The notes: a model not told the origin generated them from the sequence alone. A DNA stretch of 64,000 nucleotides from Pseudorasbora parva (GCF_024679245.1 NC_090182.1:37296547-37360546), one strand, 5' to 3'; positions 25,253-38,335 are shown, counted from the first letter of the stretch. Program-made: numbers and translations.

Positions 25253-25900
25253 TGCCCCACTAAAATAGACACAAATGAAGACAGATCAGTCAGACATTTA
25301 CCCAATAATGATCAAGGGACTCGATATACATACCCAGAAGTAGATCGCTAAACACACAGGTTCAGTTTACTCGGGTTTATCCAAACTCAACGAACGGCAA
25401 ATATGCGGGTGTTCCATCATGTGACTTGGAATCTCTTATGGTCCGTTGTTTCCGGAAGAAAACACTGAAAACAAAAGAGGAAATAAATAAATAAAAATAA
25501 AAATGTCCATGTTATTACATTTCACAAACTGAATTCCTATCGACCAGCTCACTTTGAACAGCGCTCGTGGACTGTTTGTGGATTCATCGAGACTGTTTTC
25601 CAAGATGGCGCCTGTCCGTGAACGCGTAATGTACTGTGTTTATAAAGTATCTTCTTATTAAACAGTTTGTACACCTACAAAGTTCTCAATGCTTCGGATT
25701 GCATGTAGGGACCCTCATTATGCTACCGTGTTAGTGTGAGGCTATTTTGAGCCTTGTTAGTGGTATTAACTAGCGATTTAATTTTACCACCCTGTGTCTA
25801 CCCTGTGCCTCATAGACAAGCGCTATAAGCTAATCTGTTTTTAGAGATAAAACTCTTTACATTACCCCTAGGTTCATTTCTCACCGAAGTTGTCCTTTAA

Positions 25901-27285
25901 TCTATGTAATATTTTCCCTCATGTTGTATAATGATTGTTTACAATTGTATAGCTTACACTTACATCATAAACACATGTCAAACTTTTTTGCTGGAGTCAC
26001 ACACAGACTTTAACATTCAGCATGCAAAACACAAAAAAATGGAAACAACAATGGTATCTATACTAAGCAGAGTAAGCCAAGGCATACTAAGCGAGACCAG
26101 GACTAATTTTAGGACTCGTAAATCTTTTCTCTAAGAGTATTTCACAAAGCATTTTAGCGATAAAACTAGCTCTTAAATCCACAAAGCGCTATAGTAGTAG
26201 TCAAGAGGACTCCTAAGTCATTAAAACCAAATAAGAAACAATCCTAATTGGCTGTTGCTGCAATCCACCCACAGACACTATACAATATTGATGCAAAGGT
26301 GATGTAAATGTATCTTTAATTTAAAAAATAAAATAATAATAATGTCAGATTACCTGTGGTAGTTGTTTTCATGAGTTCACACTTACAAATGATTGAATAA
26401 AGTAAAACAATATAAGCTCGAAATTCAGCCCAAACCCAGAGTTCTGCCCCGTATCACAGACTGGGAGTGAGGAACGAGGTGGCGGAGGGATGCAGAAAAC
26501 TGTGGAGGTGACCAACGTTAGGTGAGTCGGCTCTCAGCTGTGTATATATCTCCTCTCGCGCTGATAAGATATAGAGTTTGAACATATGCTCCTCACAAAC
26601 TTTTTCGCTTGAATTCTGCAGTCTCTCGAGATGCACACATGTTGGAGTCTGACAATTAGCTGAACATACACTACTTTAATTGGTGAAGCTAAGCCTACTT
26701 TTTAACCTCTTAAGATCTAGTACCATTTTTGGGATGGGAAAAGCTTCCCATACAGTGGTCTAAGTTAAAAATGTTGGTTTCATTTTACAGGAAACCCTTT
26801 GAAGTTACATAAAACGCTGCTAAACATGATAAGCATATGTTGTCTTAGCTGTAATACCAGCTGTAATCCTTAGCTATAATAATAAAAGCCGCTTTTTGAT
26901 TATTATTATTTTTTAAATATAAATTCAGTTTTGAACGTGTATATCTCAGGCCCTGTGTGCTCTAGCACCCTGAAGAAAATTTGGGCTGTTTCCACTAAAA
27001 TCCAGAAAATTGTGGAACAAAGAAGTGTTTCTATGTCATCATGAATATGCAAGATTTATTGCATATACGCATATATTTATTGCAGAAATAACATTGGCTA
27101 AGCCCATATATCTTAAAGGTAGCCAAGTATAAAACGCAAATGCAGATAGACCCAGCAAACATTCATCAACATTCACCTGCTTAGTAGGCCTTATCATGAA
27201 AGCCAGGGCTGGCTTCAATAAGTGAAATTAACAAACGACTTACCCTTAGAAGAGATGCAGACGACGAGTGTTGCCGCTGAACCGT
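25901..27285. other. No gene seen
   Basis: About 1.4 kb without a supported gene. The part near 26130-26240 (TTTCACAAAGC phrases) could be a degraded repeat. Confidence 0.5.
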
Positions 27286-28669
27286 CTAAGTACTAGGTCC
27301 TTCCATTCGCTTGTGCATTTGCATGTCAAGCCTTTCTCGAATGCAAGCTGCACTAACCTGGCCTTTCTCTTGTGTAGCACTGTGCAAACATTTTTTCAGA
27401 GTGGAGAATGAATTCTCACACATTACTGTGGATGCTCCAAATGTCAATGCATGTTTGATAGCAGTCAGCACACTGGGCATGGCAATCAGCTGGTTGTGGT
27501 GAGCTGAGATGATGTGCTGTATGGTCCAGTCTCTCTGCATTGCTTGCTTTTGTGACATTAAAAACTCTTTAACAACTTTAAACTCAAGGACAATCATTAT
27601 TGATTGTGACAGGTCAAGAATAAGCTTCACAGCTTTCACATCAAGGAAGTTATCAGCCTCTGTGTATTAGTGCTGCAAGTTTAGTGCCGCAAAGTGCCCT
27701 TGCCAGTTGTGAGTTGCATTCGCTGAATCTTCGCTCCAGTTCCCCAACCACTGAATCAATAATGTTGTAGTACAATCTCTGAAGTTCAGTTTCCAAGTCA
27801 TCATCACCTTTGTGTCCTCCTGCAGGCCTGTAACGATGTAACCATCCATCCGTGTGCTCTTTCCGTTCAGGCCCGGGTCTCAGTGACTCGCTGGTGGGTG
27901 CAGCAGTATCCAGCATCTGCTTAAACTTTTTATCACAACGCTTTAAACGCGTGCCACCACACTTAAACATGTCAACAAGTCAGTGTCCTCTATCTGGATG
28001 CGCTTGTTCGGTGGGTCGAATATAGAAAGGGCTCTGTGGGTTAAGTTGGCAAGGAGCAAGAAACTTGGCTCAGATACCTCGCACAGCAAGCCTGTAGCTT
28101 CCATTCTCGTCCCTGTGCCATAGTCCAGCACAGTGTCAGCATCGGTCAAAATCGATTTTATGTCATTAAATGACTTAAGAATGACTGAGACAGTGGCAAG
28201 ATGCCCTGTCCATCTCTGCTCCAGACGGCGTTTGAGATGCCTACCTTTGTAACGCATAGCAACCGTTGGCTTTCTACAGAACTTGTAGACGGAATCGCAC
28301 ACCTCAAAAAACTCCATAAGTGCGGTCTCAGCAGACATGGCATAAACCACAAGCAAATGCAAATGATGGTTGTGGCAGTGCACATATGGTATTTCACGTC
28401 CAAGTCTGTCCTGTAGAATTTTCTGAACCCCACCATGTTTGCCTGACATAAGCACAGCTCCATCATATACCTGACTCTGAATTTTTGAACTATCCAGGCC
28501 AACCTTGTTAAGCCCAGTCAGAACAGTCAGTTAATGTCTGTGCGTCACCTTTCTGAGCTGTAGCGATGCATAGTAGATGCTCTGATGCTCTGTAACTTTG
28601 TAAGACTGTAACTTTCACAAAATCGAAGCACAATCTATATATTTTCGCATCATGTGGAGTGTCGTGGAA

Positions 28670-28690
<21 letters not shown>
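27286..28690 (-). pseudogene. hAT-superfamily (ZMYM1-like) transposase, broken
   Basis: Read on the minus strand, consecutive blocks give a hAT-type transposase of the kind annotated as ZMYM1-like in fish. The blocks are: EHLLCIATAQKGDAQTLTD (28600-28540); the catalytic-core stretch around VYDGAVLMSGKHGGVQKILQ and IPYVHCHNHHLHLLV (28460-28330); the insertion domain; and the C-terminal dimerisation part with CENSFSTLK near 27400. At least four frame changes or stops break it, near 28515, 27950, 27695 and in the last 60 bases. The N-terminal part is missing: the homology ends at a (TA)n tract. It cannot yield transposase. The family call is from memory of the protein wording. Confidence 0.75.

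Positions 28691-28752
<62 letters not shown>
28671..28752. repeat. (TA)n microsatellite
   Basis: A TA run of about 80 bases truncates the hAT transposase homology on one side and borders the BED-type hAT element on the other. Confidence 0.95.
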
Positions 28753-28756
<4 letters not shown>

Positions 28757-28761
28757 TTAAT

Positions 28762-29706
<945 letters not shown>

Positions 29707-31109
29707 TTGTATTTACAGTTTTGGAAGGGAATAGATACAGCCCCCCTTGGCCGACTAGTTAATTGTCTGTCCAGCAGAGTATTTTATAACACTGTTTGCT
29801 GTTCAGCACTCGCCCATAGTTTCAAAGTACTCTTTCAATCTCAGAGGTAATAAAAGTGGCACTCAGCCCTTTCCAACAATCAATTACCCAAAGACGCAGA
29901 AAGTTTCAAGATTTACCATTCTCAGACCACCTCATAAACCTGCTGTAAAGGCAGTGCACAGAGCTGATGATTCAGTCTTCATCTGGCCACAAAGCTGCGA
30001 AAGAATATTGGCTGATTAAGTAGATGAAATAGTTAGAATTTTGAAAGGGAACGGCTGTGAAAGAGGCAATGATATCTCACTCCCATTACCCGTGGAGGAG
30101 AACGGCCCATAATAAAAAGGACTCTTGCATTTATATAGTCCGGTTAGTTGTTCCTCAATTAGACATCTCGGTGAAGTACACTATATACTGCTCTGTGATG
30201 TAATTTCACATTTCATAAAGCACAGCACTAACAAGCATGCCATTTTTTTGTCTTCTTTGCTTTCCTTGTGCAGATAACACATGCAACTGTCTTTGTTGTG
30301 TTCCCACTTACCTGAAGCAGAGTTGTGTAAAATAGTTTGCAGCTCACTACCCTTTATTTGCCGCTTTATTCTGCATGTAAAGAATACTAAATTGCAAAAA
30401 CAGGACCCTCTGAGAATAAAGCAGTTGGTATCTGGTGGCCCATGCAATTGAGAAGGATACTATAACCGCTTAACAACCTTCTCAATCATGCAGACATCTA
30501 ATCCATCCACAGGCTCTGATTGTTTCACTGAAACACTCTTAAAAGGGACAAAAAGCAAGATTCCTACTATATTGCTTTATCAATTAAAATGAGAGCTGTG
30601 GTTGAGGGCATTTTACATGTTTGACATAAATGTTGGCAAATTCATTGGAATCTATGGAGTAAAGCGTGAGTTACACACAAGTCTATAATTCTGGGAGAGA
30701 GCTATCTGTTAGAATTCACAGACTTTATGTTTAGTAGAAGAGTTCATTAAAGAATTACAGCAGAAGAAAATCGGTGGTTAAAACCATAAATGTCAAGAGT
30801 ACAATTCCGTTTATTCACATTTCGTAGAAACTGCTAATGAAGAGCATATATATATAAAGTTGCCAGAAAATAGGCCAATGTTACTTTAGCCATTTGTGAA
30901 GCTAAAGGTTGTGAAACTAAACTACTTTCCCATCATTCCTATTCTGTTGCTATTCTCATCATTTGTGTTTTGTTTCATTACAAAGCATTTTTTTTGCAGA
31001 CTTTGATGATATCAATCATAAAAAGATGTGAAGTTAATAAACGTAATTTCGGGAGGAGTACGCCCATCTTATCTTTCAATTAATACCAAGGTATAAAAAC
31101 AGCAGCTTA
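29707..31109. other. No gene seen
   Basis: There is no supported ORF or repeat boundary. Some of this is non-repetitive in appearance and could hold regulatory sequence, but nothing specific is visible. Confidence 0.5.
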
Positions 31110-32226
31110 CCTCTTCCCCTTTTTAGTTCCTGAAGCATCCCTCCCCCTCCCCTGCTCCTCCTTTTGTACAATTTTATACACCACACTGGTGGTGGTTGAG
31201 GAGAGATCCCTGACACAGGTGTAAAACGCTTTGGGTGTACAGTAGTACACAGGGACATGCACAGGATTTTTGAGGGGCAGTTGCTCTGACCTAAAAAAAG
31301 CATGCTATATTAACTATTCCAGGTTATTTATGCATAGCATAAAAATAGTTAGTATAGGATGCTATACCACTTTCATCAAAACCTATTACAAAGCTATATC
31401 AATTTTATGTCATTAAAATATGATTAACAGTTATTCTGGAACAGATCTGCGTCTTCCTTATCCCGTTAAAAAACATATTACAGTAAGTAACCATATTCCG
31501 TCCGTTCGGAAAAAAAAGTTAACTGTTAACTGTAAAAAAAACTAACTGTTCGTTACAAGCAGCATTTGCTGTCAGGCAGGTAGCGTTAGCTAACATAAAC
31601 ATATTTTTGCTAGCCTACCTGCTGAAAAATTACACCATTTTTGTACAAATAGAGCTATTTTTTATATAGTGTAATTTATCACTTACCACAATCTTGTTTT
31701 TTCTCTTTTTTCTTTTCTGGCTTCCTAAAGCATAATTCCGCTTCATGATTGCAGAGGAGGTTTTGTATTTGCTGGCAGCAGAGATCACGTGGTTGGGTGG
31801 CTGCTGTCAGCAAGGACTGAGAGGGCCCCCTTGAGGGGGATTCCGATAACAGTGTCATTGCACTTTACTGCATTGACTATCAAAGGGGCGCTTAAGCAGT
31901 TTGTCGTTGCATTTTATTCTTAAGAATAAAATTTGTTGTCTTAGGGCCCCAGGCCAGCTCGGGGCCCCAAGCAATTGCTTGACTTTCACTTTCGGACGGG
32001 TACGCGAATATGGAAGTGAATGAGGCTTTGCAAATTTTTTATTTTTTTTTGTATCTAGGCCTACGTGAAATTCTGCATCCATTGTACGATTTTCTTAATT
32101 TATTTTTCCACCTCAGAAGGGCAACGTGAGTCGAGAAGGACATATGGGCAGTTGCCCGGGCAACCCGAGTGCACGTCCCTGGTAGTACATATGAAAGCGC
32201 TATATAAATGACTCATTCATTCATTA
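31110..32226 (+). repeat. LINE 3'-end fragment split by a hAT insertion
   Basis: CACCACACTGGTGGTGGTTG, GGAGAGATCCCTGAC and AAAACGCTTTGGGTGTACAG on the left continue as TATGAAAGCGCTATATAAAT plus an ATTC-type tail on the right (32190-32226). Together they read as the 3' end of a fish LINE, interrupted at the octamer GTAGTACA. Confidence 0.75.
31250..32181. mobile_element. hAT-type non-autonomous element with perfect 8-bp duplication
   Basis: The ends CAGGGACATGCAC and GTGCACGTCCCTG are inverted repeats. The octamer GTAGTACA lies immediately outside both ends (31242-31249 and 32182-32189), which is the 8-bp target duplication of hAT elements. No transposase domain is recognisable in the 932 bases. 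Confidence 0.92.
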
Positions 32227-32382
32227 TTTTATTTATTCAATTTGCCTGTTATGGGGGCAATCGGAGCTCGGGTAGAATACCCTCTCCGAGCCCCTCTATA
32301 GCAGACAGCAAGCCAAATCTGTTTACCACTTTCACTAAGATTATATGGGCACACAAACTCGTGAATTATATATACACACAAA

Positions 32383-33070
32383 CTCACCTAAAGGATTATT
32401 AGGAACACCTGTTCAATTTCACATTAATGCAATTATCTAATCAACCAATCACATGGCAGTGGCTTCAATGCATTTAGGGGTGTGGTCATGGTCAAGACAA
32501 TCTCCTGAACTCCAAACTGAATGTCAGAATGGGAAAGAAAAGTAAATAGTAGCCTTTTTTTCCTATTTGATGTGGAGATTAGTGGTACCCGGTGGGGTCT
32601 TCTGCTGTTGTAGTCCATCCGCCTCAAGGCTGTGTGTGTGTTGTGGTTTCACAAATGCTTTGCTGCATACCTCTGTTGTAACGAGTGGTTATTTCAGTCA
32701 AAGTTGCTCTTCTATCAGCTTGAATCAGTCGCCCCATTCTCCTCTGACCTCTAACATCAACAAGGCATTTTTGCCCACAGGACTGCCGCATACTGGATGT
32801 TTTTCCCTTTTCACACCATTCTTTGTAAACACTAGAAATGGTTGCGTGTGAAAATCCCAGGAACTGAACAGATTGTGAAATACTCAGACCGGCCCTTCTG
32901 GCACCAACAACCATGCCACACTCAAAATTGCTTAAATCACCTTTCGTTCCCATTTTGACATTCAGTTTGGAGTTCAGTAGATCCCTTAATGCATTGAAGC
33001 AACTGCCATGTGATTGGTTGATTAGATAATTGCATTAATGAGAAATTGAACAGGTGTTCCTGTTTATGTG
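32383..33070 (-). mobile_element. Tc1-like element with internal deletion
   Basis: The ends are inverted: CTAAAGGATTATTAGGAACA, CCTGTTCAATTTCACATTAA and CATGGCAGTGGCTTCAATGC on the left face the complements on the right (GCATTGAAGCAACTGCCATG, AATTGAACAGGTGTTCCTG). Only the 5' part of a transposase gene is left between them. Tc1/mariner-type non-autonomous copies of this form are common in fish. Confidence 0.85.
32540..32953 (-). pseudogene. Tc1-like transposase, N-terminal part
   Basis: The minus-strand frame from 32953 begins MGTKGDLSNFECGMVVGARR, then AGLSISQSVQFLGFSHATIS, a paired-like helix-turn-helix, and a second DNA-binding helix region (RRATLTEITTRYN). A frame change near 32630 leads to DYNSRRPHRVPL in another frame, after which the gene is cut off. 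The DDE catalytic domain is deleted, so the copy is dead but may keep the DNA-binding half. Confidence 0.82.
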
Positions 33071-33419
33071 TTTTTTAGTAAAGGTAAAGACCTGTTAAAG
33101 ATTGATGTTATATTTGACAGCTATACTTGACATTTAAATGTTGTGTTATGTTTTTTGAGGTTACATTATCATAAAGTGGTTAGGCTGTGCTGTTCTCAAT
33201 GAGTTGTAACTGTGCTAATGCCTGTGATAAGAAACATTTTACTTGATCATTACTTGCAAATGTAATTCAATTTCATGGAAAAGTTATTCCTTAATTTAAT
33301 TTTGTTCAGCAGCTTAAATTTTGGAGTGTGGTATGATGTAATTGTCCAGGATGAGAACTCATCTCGTGACACTCATGCAGGATGCATTTGCTCAAATCAG
33401 AGATAGGATCAAGTCACAT
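33071..33419. other. No gene seen
   Basis: AT-rich sequence without a recognisable feature. Confidence 0.55.
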
Positions 33420-33545
33420 ATGTTGAAGTCTCAAGTAAGTCTCAAGTCTTAACCTTCAAGTCTCAAGTATTTTTTTCCTAAGCAAGTCAAGTCAATTCAC
33501 AGGCTACGTCAAGTCAAGTCCTGTAGTAGGTCAAGTCACCTTATT
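33420..33545. repeat. AAGTC-rich repeat, left block
   Basis: Clusters of CAAGTC and TCTCAAGT words repeat irregularly. A similar block is at 35850-36020. The two could be the ends of one element later split by other insertions. Confidence 0.7.
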
Positions 33546-33573
33546 ATTGTAATTTTACCTGCAGAATCTGATC

Positions 33574-34309
33574 TTAAAGGGTTAGTTCACCCAAAAATGT
33601 AAATTTAGTCATTAATTCCTCTCCCTCATGCCGTTGGACACCCGTAAGACCTCCGTTCATCTTCAGACCGAGATGAAGATATTAGTGTTGAAATCCGATG
33701 GCTCAGAAAAGGCCTTTGACACCAATGTCATTTCCTCTCTCAAGACCCATAAAGGCACTAAAGATGTTGTTACAAAGCCCATCTCACTACAGCGGCTCTA
33801 CAATCAATTTATGAAGGCATGATAATAGTTTTGTGCACTAAAGAAACTACATATCGACTTATATAGTGATGGGCCTATTTCAAAACAAAGCTTCCTGAAG
33901 CTTCGAACCTTTATGAATCAGTAATTTGATCCATGATTCGGATCGTAATCATGAATCAATACACTGATTCATAACGGTTAGAAACTTTGTTTTGAAATCG
34001 GCTTATCACTATATAACTCGTTATTTAGTTGTTGTTTTTTGCGCACTAAAACTATTCTTGTCGCTTCATAAAATGATTGTAGAGCGACTGGAGTGAGATG
34101 GGCTTTGTAATGACATCTTTAGTGCCTTTATGGGTCTTGAGAGAGGAAATGACATTGGTGTCAATGAAGGCCTTTTCTGAGCCATAAGATTTCAACAGTA
34201 ATATTTTCATCTCTGTCTGAAGATGAACGGAGGTCTTACAGGTGTCCAACGACATGAGGGAGAGGAATTAATGACAGAATTTTCATTTGTGGGTGAACTA
34301 ACCCTTTAA
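33574..34309. mobile_element. 736-bp foldback TTAA element
   Basis: TTAA flanks the ends AAAGGGTTAGTTCACCC and GGGTGAACTAACCCTTT. The arms pair for roughly 300 bases each: 33574-33900 against 33990-34309. A nearly identical ORF of about 64 codons appears in both arms on opposite strands, but it has no known domain and looks like a by-product. The centre (33900-33990) holds GATTCATAA-type words. Confidence 0.9.
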
Positions 34310-34555
34310 TAAAGTGAAAAGACAATATAACTGTCAGTAAATTACAATAATTTGGATTTAGATTTGGATTGTAAATACTCATGTTCAGTAAAATACATTA
34401 TACAGAATAAAACAAAATAACTTCATAAAATTGTTTATTTATCACTTCTGCCAACAGTGTTTGAATTTTTTTAAATTCTCAACATTGTATCCATAAAACA
34501 AATAACAGCTTAACATCCAACAGACTCATCTCTGAATACCTTCTTCTCTCTCTTT
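34310..34555. other. No gene seen
   Basis: AT-rich DNA between two repeats. Confidence 0.5.
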
Positions 34556-34610
34556 CTCAAACACAGTTTAGATACACACACACTCTCTCTCTCACATACA
34601 CACACAAACA

Positions 34611-34683
<73 letters not shown>

Positions 34684-34735
34684 ACACTCACACACACAAA
34701 CACACACACACACTCTCTCGCGCGCGCATGCAATA
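34556..34735. repeat. Compound (CT)n/(CA)n microsatellite
   Basis: CACACA and CTCTCT tracts alternate, with the longest CT run at about 34613-34679 and a CGCGCG end. Confidence 0.93.
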
Positions 34736-35133
34736 TTCTCCCCCACCCAGTTAACATTGTAGAATCAAGTAATTTTTGTTGTGTGTGTGTTCAGGTGACA
34801 GACTTAGGAAAAGCAGTCAAGTCTCGTAATGCTTAGATCAGGGGAAGTATTTTATAAAAATAAATAAAAATTATTTTGACCATATTTGTCTATTACTACA
34901 TCTTTTTACTCAGGTACTAGCCTACATTAGCTAACTACCAACTAACCTTACTGGGTAGACCGGCTCTTCAAATGACGGACATAATTGGAGGTTGTCGTCT
35001 GTCCGTGATTTTAATGTTTCATGTCTTGCAACGTGCAACGTTTGTGTGTGTACCGTTTGTCTTTTGCCATCTTGCGAATAATTGTTGAAGCCAAAAGCGA
35101 TGACTCTCGCCCAGTATCCCTCCTGCTGACATG
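34736..35133. other. No gene seen
   Basis: No coding signal. It may belong to the AAGTC-ended element (GTCAAGTCTCG at about 34818). Confidence 0.45.
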
Positions 35134-35647
35134 TAGCCTAGAAATCTAGACGCACCCTAGCAGCAGCAAATTTAATCTGCCCGTGAGTGTCATCTAGCAA
35201 CTCTCAATACCCTTCTGAGCTGTATTCGCCTAACTCTTGCCGGGCCAATCACATCGTGTATAGAGTCGGTGGACGGGGCCATAACGACGACGGCCGAGTT
35301 GCGTTTGCGTGCTTCTAGTAAACACAGAAACTGGCGAACGGCGGTCTTTTGAATCAGCTTTGACCGTGACTCTGGAAGCTTTTCTCTGAGAAAAGAACAA
35401 AGAACGGCACTGAAGTCATTCTTAAAAAGGGAAGATGTGTTCTGAGTATTGGCGACCGGATACAGTGAATGTTTAATCTATCAACAAGCTCTGTTTCACC
35501 TTCGTTGCTCTGGTTGGTTGTAGCGCTATCCTATCGCGTGCAGAGGGAGTTTGAAAAACAACTGTTTATTCCGCCCCTCGGATTGAGCCCTGTCAATGGT
35601 GAGTTTCCAGACCAAACATCTTGATGTGGGTCTGGCTTGTCAGGCTA
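35134..35647. mobile_element. 514-bp MITE with 9-bp target duplication
   Basis: The ends TAGCCTAGAAATCTAGACGC and GTCTGGCTTGTCAGGCTA are imperfect inverted repeats. GCTGACATG lies directly outside both ends (35125-35133 and 35648-35656). A 9-bp duplication suggests a Mutator-like origin, although an 8-bp hAT reading is possible. A truncated copy is at 4804-5160. Confidence 0.88.
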
Positions 35648-35849
35648 GCTGACATGTTGATGTGATATCTGATCTAAGTGGGCGTGGTGTGCGTAAGGTA
35701 CGAGAGGGCATGACTGATGATAGTGTTGTGATCCAGTCATGACAGCGCTGTTCTCAGCCTGCGCTGCAGCTGGGTCAACTTTAATTATTTTTAAAAAAAA
35801 TAATTTATATATTTTATATTCAAACTGAAAATATGATGTGCTTAACACT

Positions 35850-36020
35850 CAAGTCATTCAAGTCATCGTGTCTCAAGTCAAGTCAAGTCAAGTCCCTAGT
35901 TTTAAACTTCAGAGTCAAGTCTCAAGTAGTATTTTCTTTTTTGTCAAGTCAAGTCCCAAGTCATAAAAATAGCGACTCGAGTCGACTCGAGTCCAAGTCA
36001 CCAAGTCTCAAGTCCCCATG
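35850..36020. repeat. AAGTC-rich repeat, right block
   Basis: Irregular CAAGTC repeats contain the GACTCGAGTCGACTCGAGTC palindromic segment near 35972. Confidence 0.75.
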
Positions 36021-37299
36021 TCTGCCTCAAATACATATTTTCAAAGTTTACTGCAATGCAACATGTGGCATGAGTTATATGAGAAGGTTATCATTACTGG
36101 ATTATTACAGAAATCTCACAAAGAAATTAGGTTCAAAATTGTTTCTATTTATTATGTGCATCATTGAAAATGTCTATCCTAAAACAGGCCTATAAAATGT
36201 TTCCTCAAAGAATTTAGAGCAAACAGAGAATAGTTGTTTTACATCCTTAAACATTGTTCTTGCATGGCTCAAATGCTTTAGGAGATCAAATCCTGTACTT
36301 TCTACCCTGTTTAATGACAAACGTGGCTCGTAGTAGGGACCCAGTCAAAGACAGAGATGAGGGAAATGGAATTACACTTCTTCGAAAAGAGCGGGGGCAC
36401 CTGACTCCAGGCCCTGGGATTGATGCATCAGAGATGTTCATTCATCACTCACTGTGTTCTGCCAACTACAGGAAATCATTGAGAGCAACTTGCGTTCGGG
36501 TCAGCACTTCTGTGGCCCGGGATGACACAATTCATCAAGTGGAGGGACCCACAAGTTATAGGTCAGCACGGCATTGTTTCAGCATGAGAGCGGAGAATCA
36601 GTGCAAGCCCTGAAATGTGGGTGTTTTTCTGTGATCTGTTCATAAAAGCAGAGAATGAGCTGTCCTCTACTGAGCTCAGGAGTTATGGACTTATATCTGT
36701 GTAAACAGAATCACAGAGATATTTTACTCATCCAATGTGTTTATGGAGAACAGACGCTGATTAGTTGCCATGAAATCGAAATGGACAATTATTTTTGTTC
36801 ATGGAATATTTCAGTATTTATTATACATGATTTTTCTGTGTGTGCATTATTATTTTTTAAAAATTAATGTGCCCTCATAATCTGTAATCAAAAACTTCTA
36901 CTCCCTATTGCAGCAACATCTCTTCTGTTTCCTGATGACATGTTTACTGGCATGAGGGCGGGACAACCTGTCCATCACATGAGATCCACCAATAACAAAC
37001 CACAACCATCCAATCAGTTCCCTGTTGTGAATCTGTGAAGATATGTCACAGATTTACAATAGGGAAGAAAAGAATATCACAACTACCGTTTCATGCTGAC
37101 TTTAGCTGAATAAAAGTGCACAGCACTGTGGGGTTTCATTTAGAAGCCTGTATTGACACATTTATTAAAGCAACGCCCTAATAAAATGCACTACTGAACA
37201 TATTATATTGCTTTTCTTCACCTTATTTTTCAATGTGCGAGACTTCTGATTCATTAGCTGTTATAAGTATAACTAACTAGGCCCAGTTTTTGGTGTCTT
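36021..37299. other. No gene; possible repeat near 36950-37080
   Basis: There is no coding support. Bases 36950-37080 contain GATCCACCAATAACAAACCA and a small hairpin CCTGTTGTGAATCTGTGA facing TCACAGATTTACAATAGG, probably a dispersed repeat. Confidence 0.5.
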
Positions 37300-37445
37300 G
37301 TCACCTTTATGTATATAGCACTTTTTAAAATGCAGATTGTTTCAAAGCAGCTTCACAGTGTTAAACAGGAAAATAATGCAACCGAGTTTGATTCGGCTGT
37401 ACAGGTGAAAACAGTGATGTCATCCAGCTCAGTTCAGTTGTCATA

Positions 37446-38335
37446 GGCCGGATTTACACTGCAGGTCTTGATGCACAATTCCAATTTGGTGACTATATCT
37501 GATTTTTTTAACGACCCACTTACAACATATGTTAACTCTTTCCCCACGAAACACATAACTTTCTGTTATTTGTGAGAAAACGCTTCCCAGCCAAAAACGG
37601 AATTTTCAGGGTTTCTGTGTTTTCACAATCAAACGCTAGGGGGCACTATATGTGTCTTCTGAATGAAAACTGAATCTCCTAAACAAAAAGCTCAAGAGAA
37701 AGACCCGGTAAAACAAGTGAACGTATGTAATCATATGCATATTTAAATAACGTGATTTTCATCATTAAACAGCGTATGAATCAAAATGTTGAATGTAATG
37801 TGGACCCAGGATGATCTACAGGACTGTGTAAGCATTAGGAGTGTTGATGGATCCGATCTACTCCATGTGTTTGATTATCATTCTGAATCTGATCTGAAAA
37901 GTCTTTCACTAAAACGTGATTTTCTCAGCTTTTTGTTCAAAATGTTGCATTTTTTAAATTAAACTTACCCATATTCAAGTGTTGACAAAAAAGAAATGCA
38001 TGAAGCTAGAATATTTTTTTGTGTGTGTGTGTTTAAAATTAGAGGGTCAGCTCTTTCTTTTGATATATTGCATGCTCAGATATTCATAAAACAAAATATA
38101 ATTTGTTACATATATATGTTGCATTTTTTTGTGAAAATTTTCAAAAACCCTGGCGGTGGCTGGCAACTTTTTAAAAAAAAAATGCTGGCAGGGAAAGAGT
38201 TAAAAGCGACCCATATCCAATATTTGCATTTACACTATACACTGACAGGCAAAACAGGCCTAGATGTTCTTTCTTAAAATCAGAACTGGGTCACTTGAAG
38301 CATTCAGTGTAAATGTGACCGTATAGTGTCAATGC
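37446..38335. mobile_element. MITE with ATTTACACTG ends, carrying a nested element
   Basis: The left GGCCGGATTTACACTGC faces the right CAGTGTAAATGTGACC. Inside lies a second element at 37532-38203. Confidence 0.65.
37532..38203. mobile_element. TTAA element with CTCTTTCCC ends
   Basis: TTAA flanks CTCTTTCCC on the left and GGGAAAGAG on the right. The sequence is 672 bases and non-coding. A CTCF-like word CGCTAGGGGGCAC is at 37634-37646. Confidence 0.78.

Larger units (their letters stand above)
22495..25900. mobile_element. 3.4-kb TTAA element with about 300-bp inverted ends
   Basis: TTAA flanks both sides. The left end (AAAGGACAACTCTGGTGAG) is complementary to the right end (CTCACCGAAGTTGTCCTTT), and pairing continues for about 260-300 bases in each arm (22499-22799 and 25640-25896), including ACACGGTAGCATAATGAG and its complement. 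The interior has no transposase that I recognise, holds a (CA)n run, a tandem duplication and a nested TTAA element. It is probably a non-autonomous DNA transposon of piggyBac/Kolobok type, judged from the target site only. Confidence 0.85.

Noticed and set aside
33628..33822. 64-codon ORF repeated at 34052-34255 on the other strand
   Set aside because: It is present because the foldback arms are complementary; no recognisable domain.
36254..36613. 119-codon plus-strand ORF
   Set aside because: No domain, no splice or promoter context, and composition like surrounding noncoding DNA.
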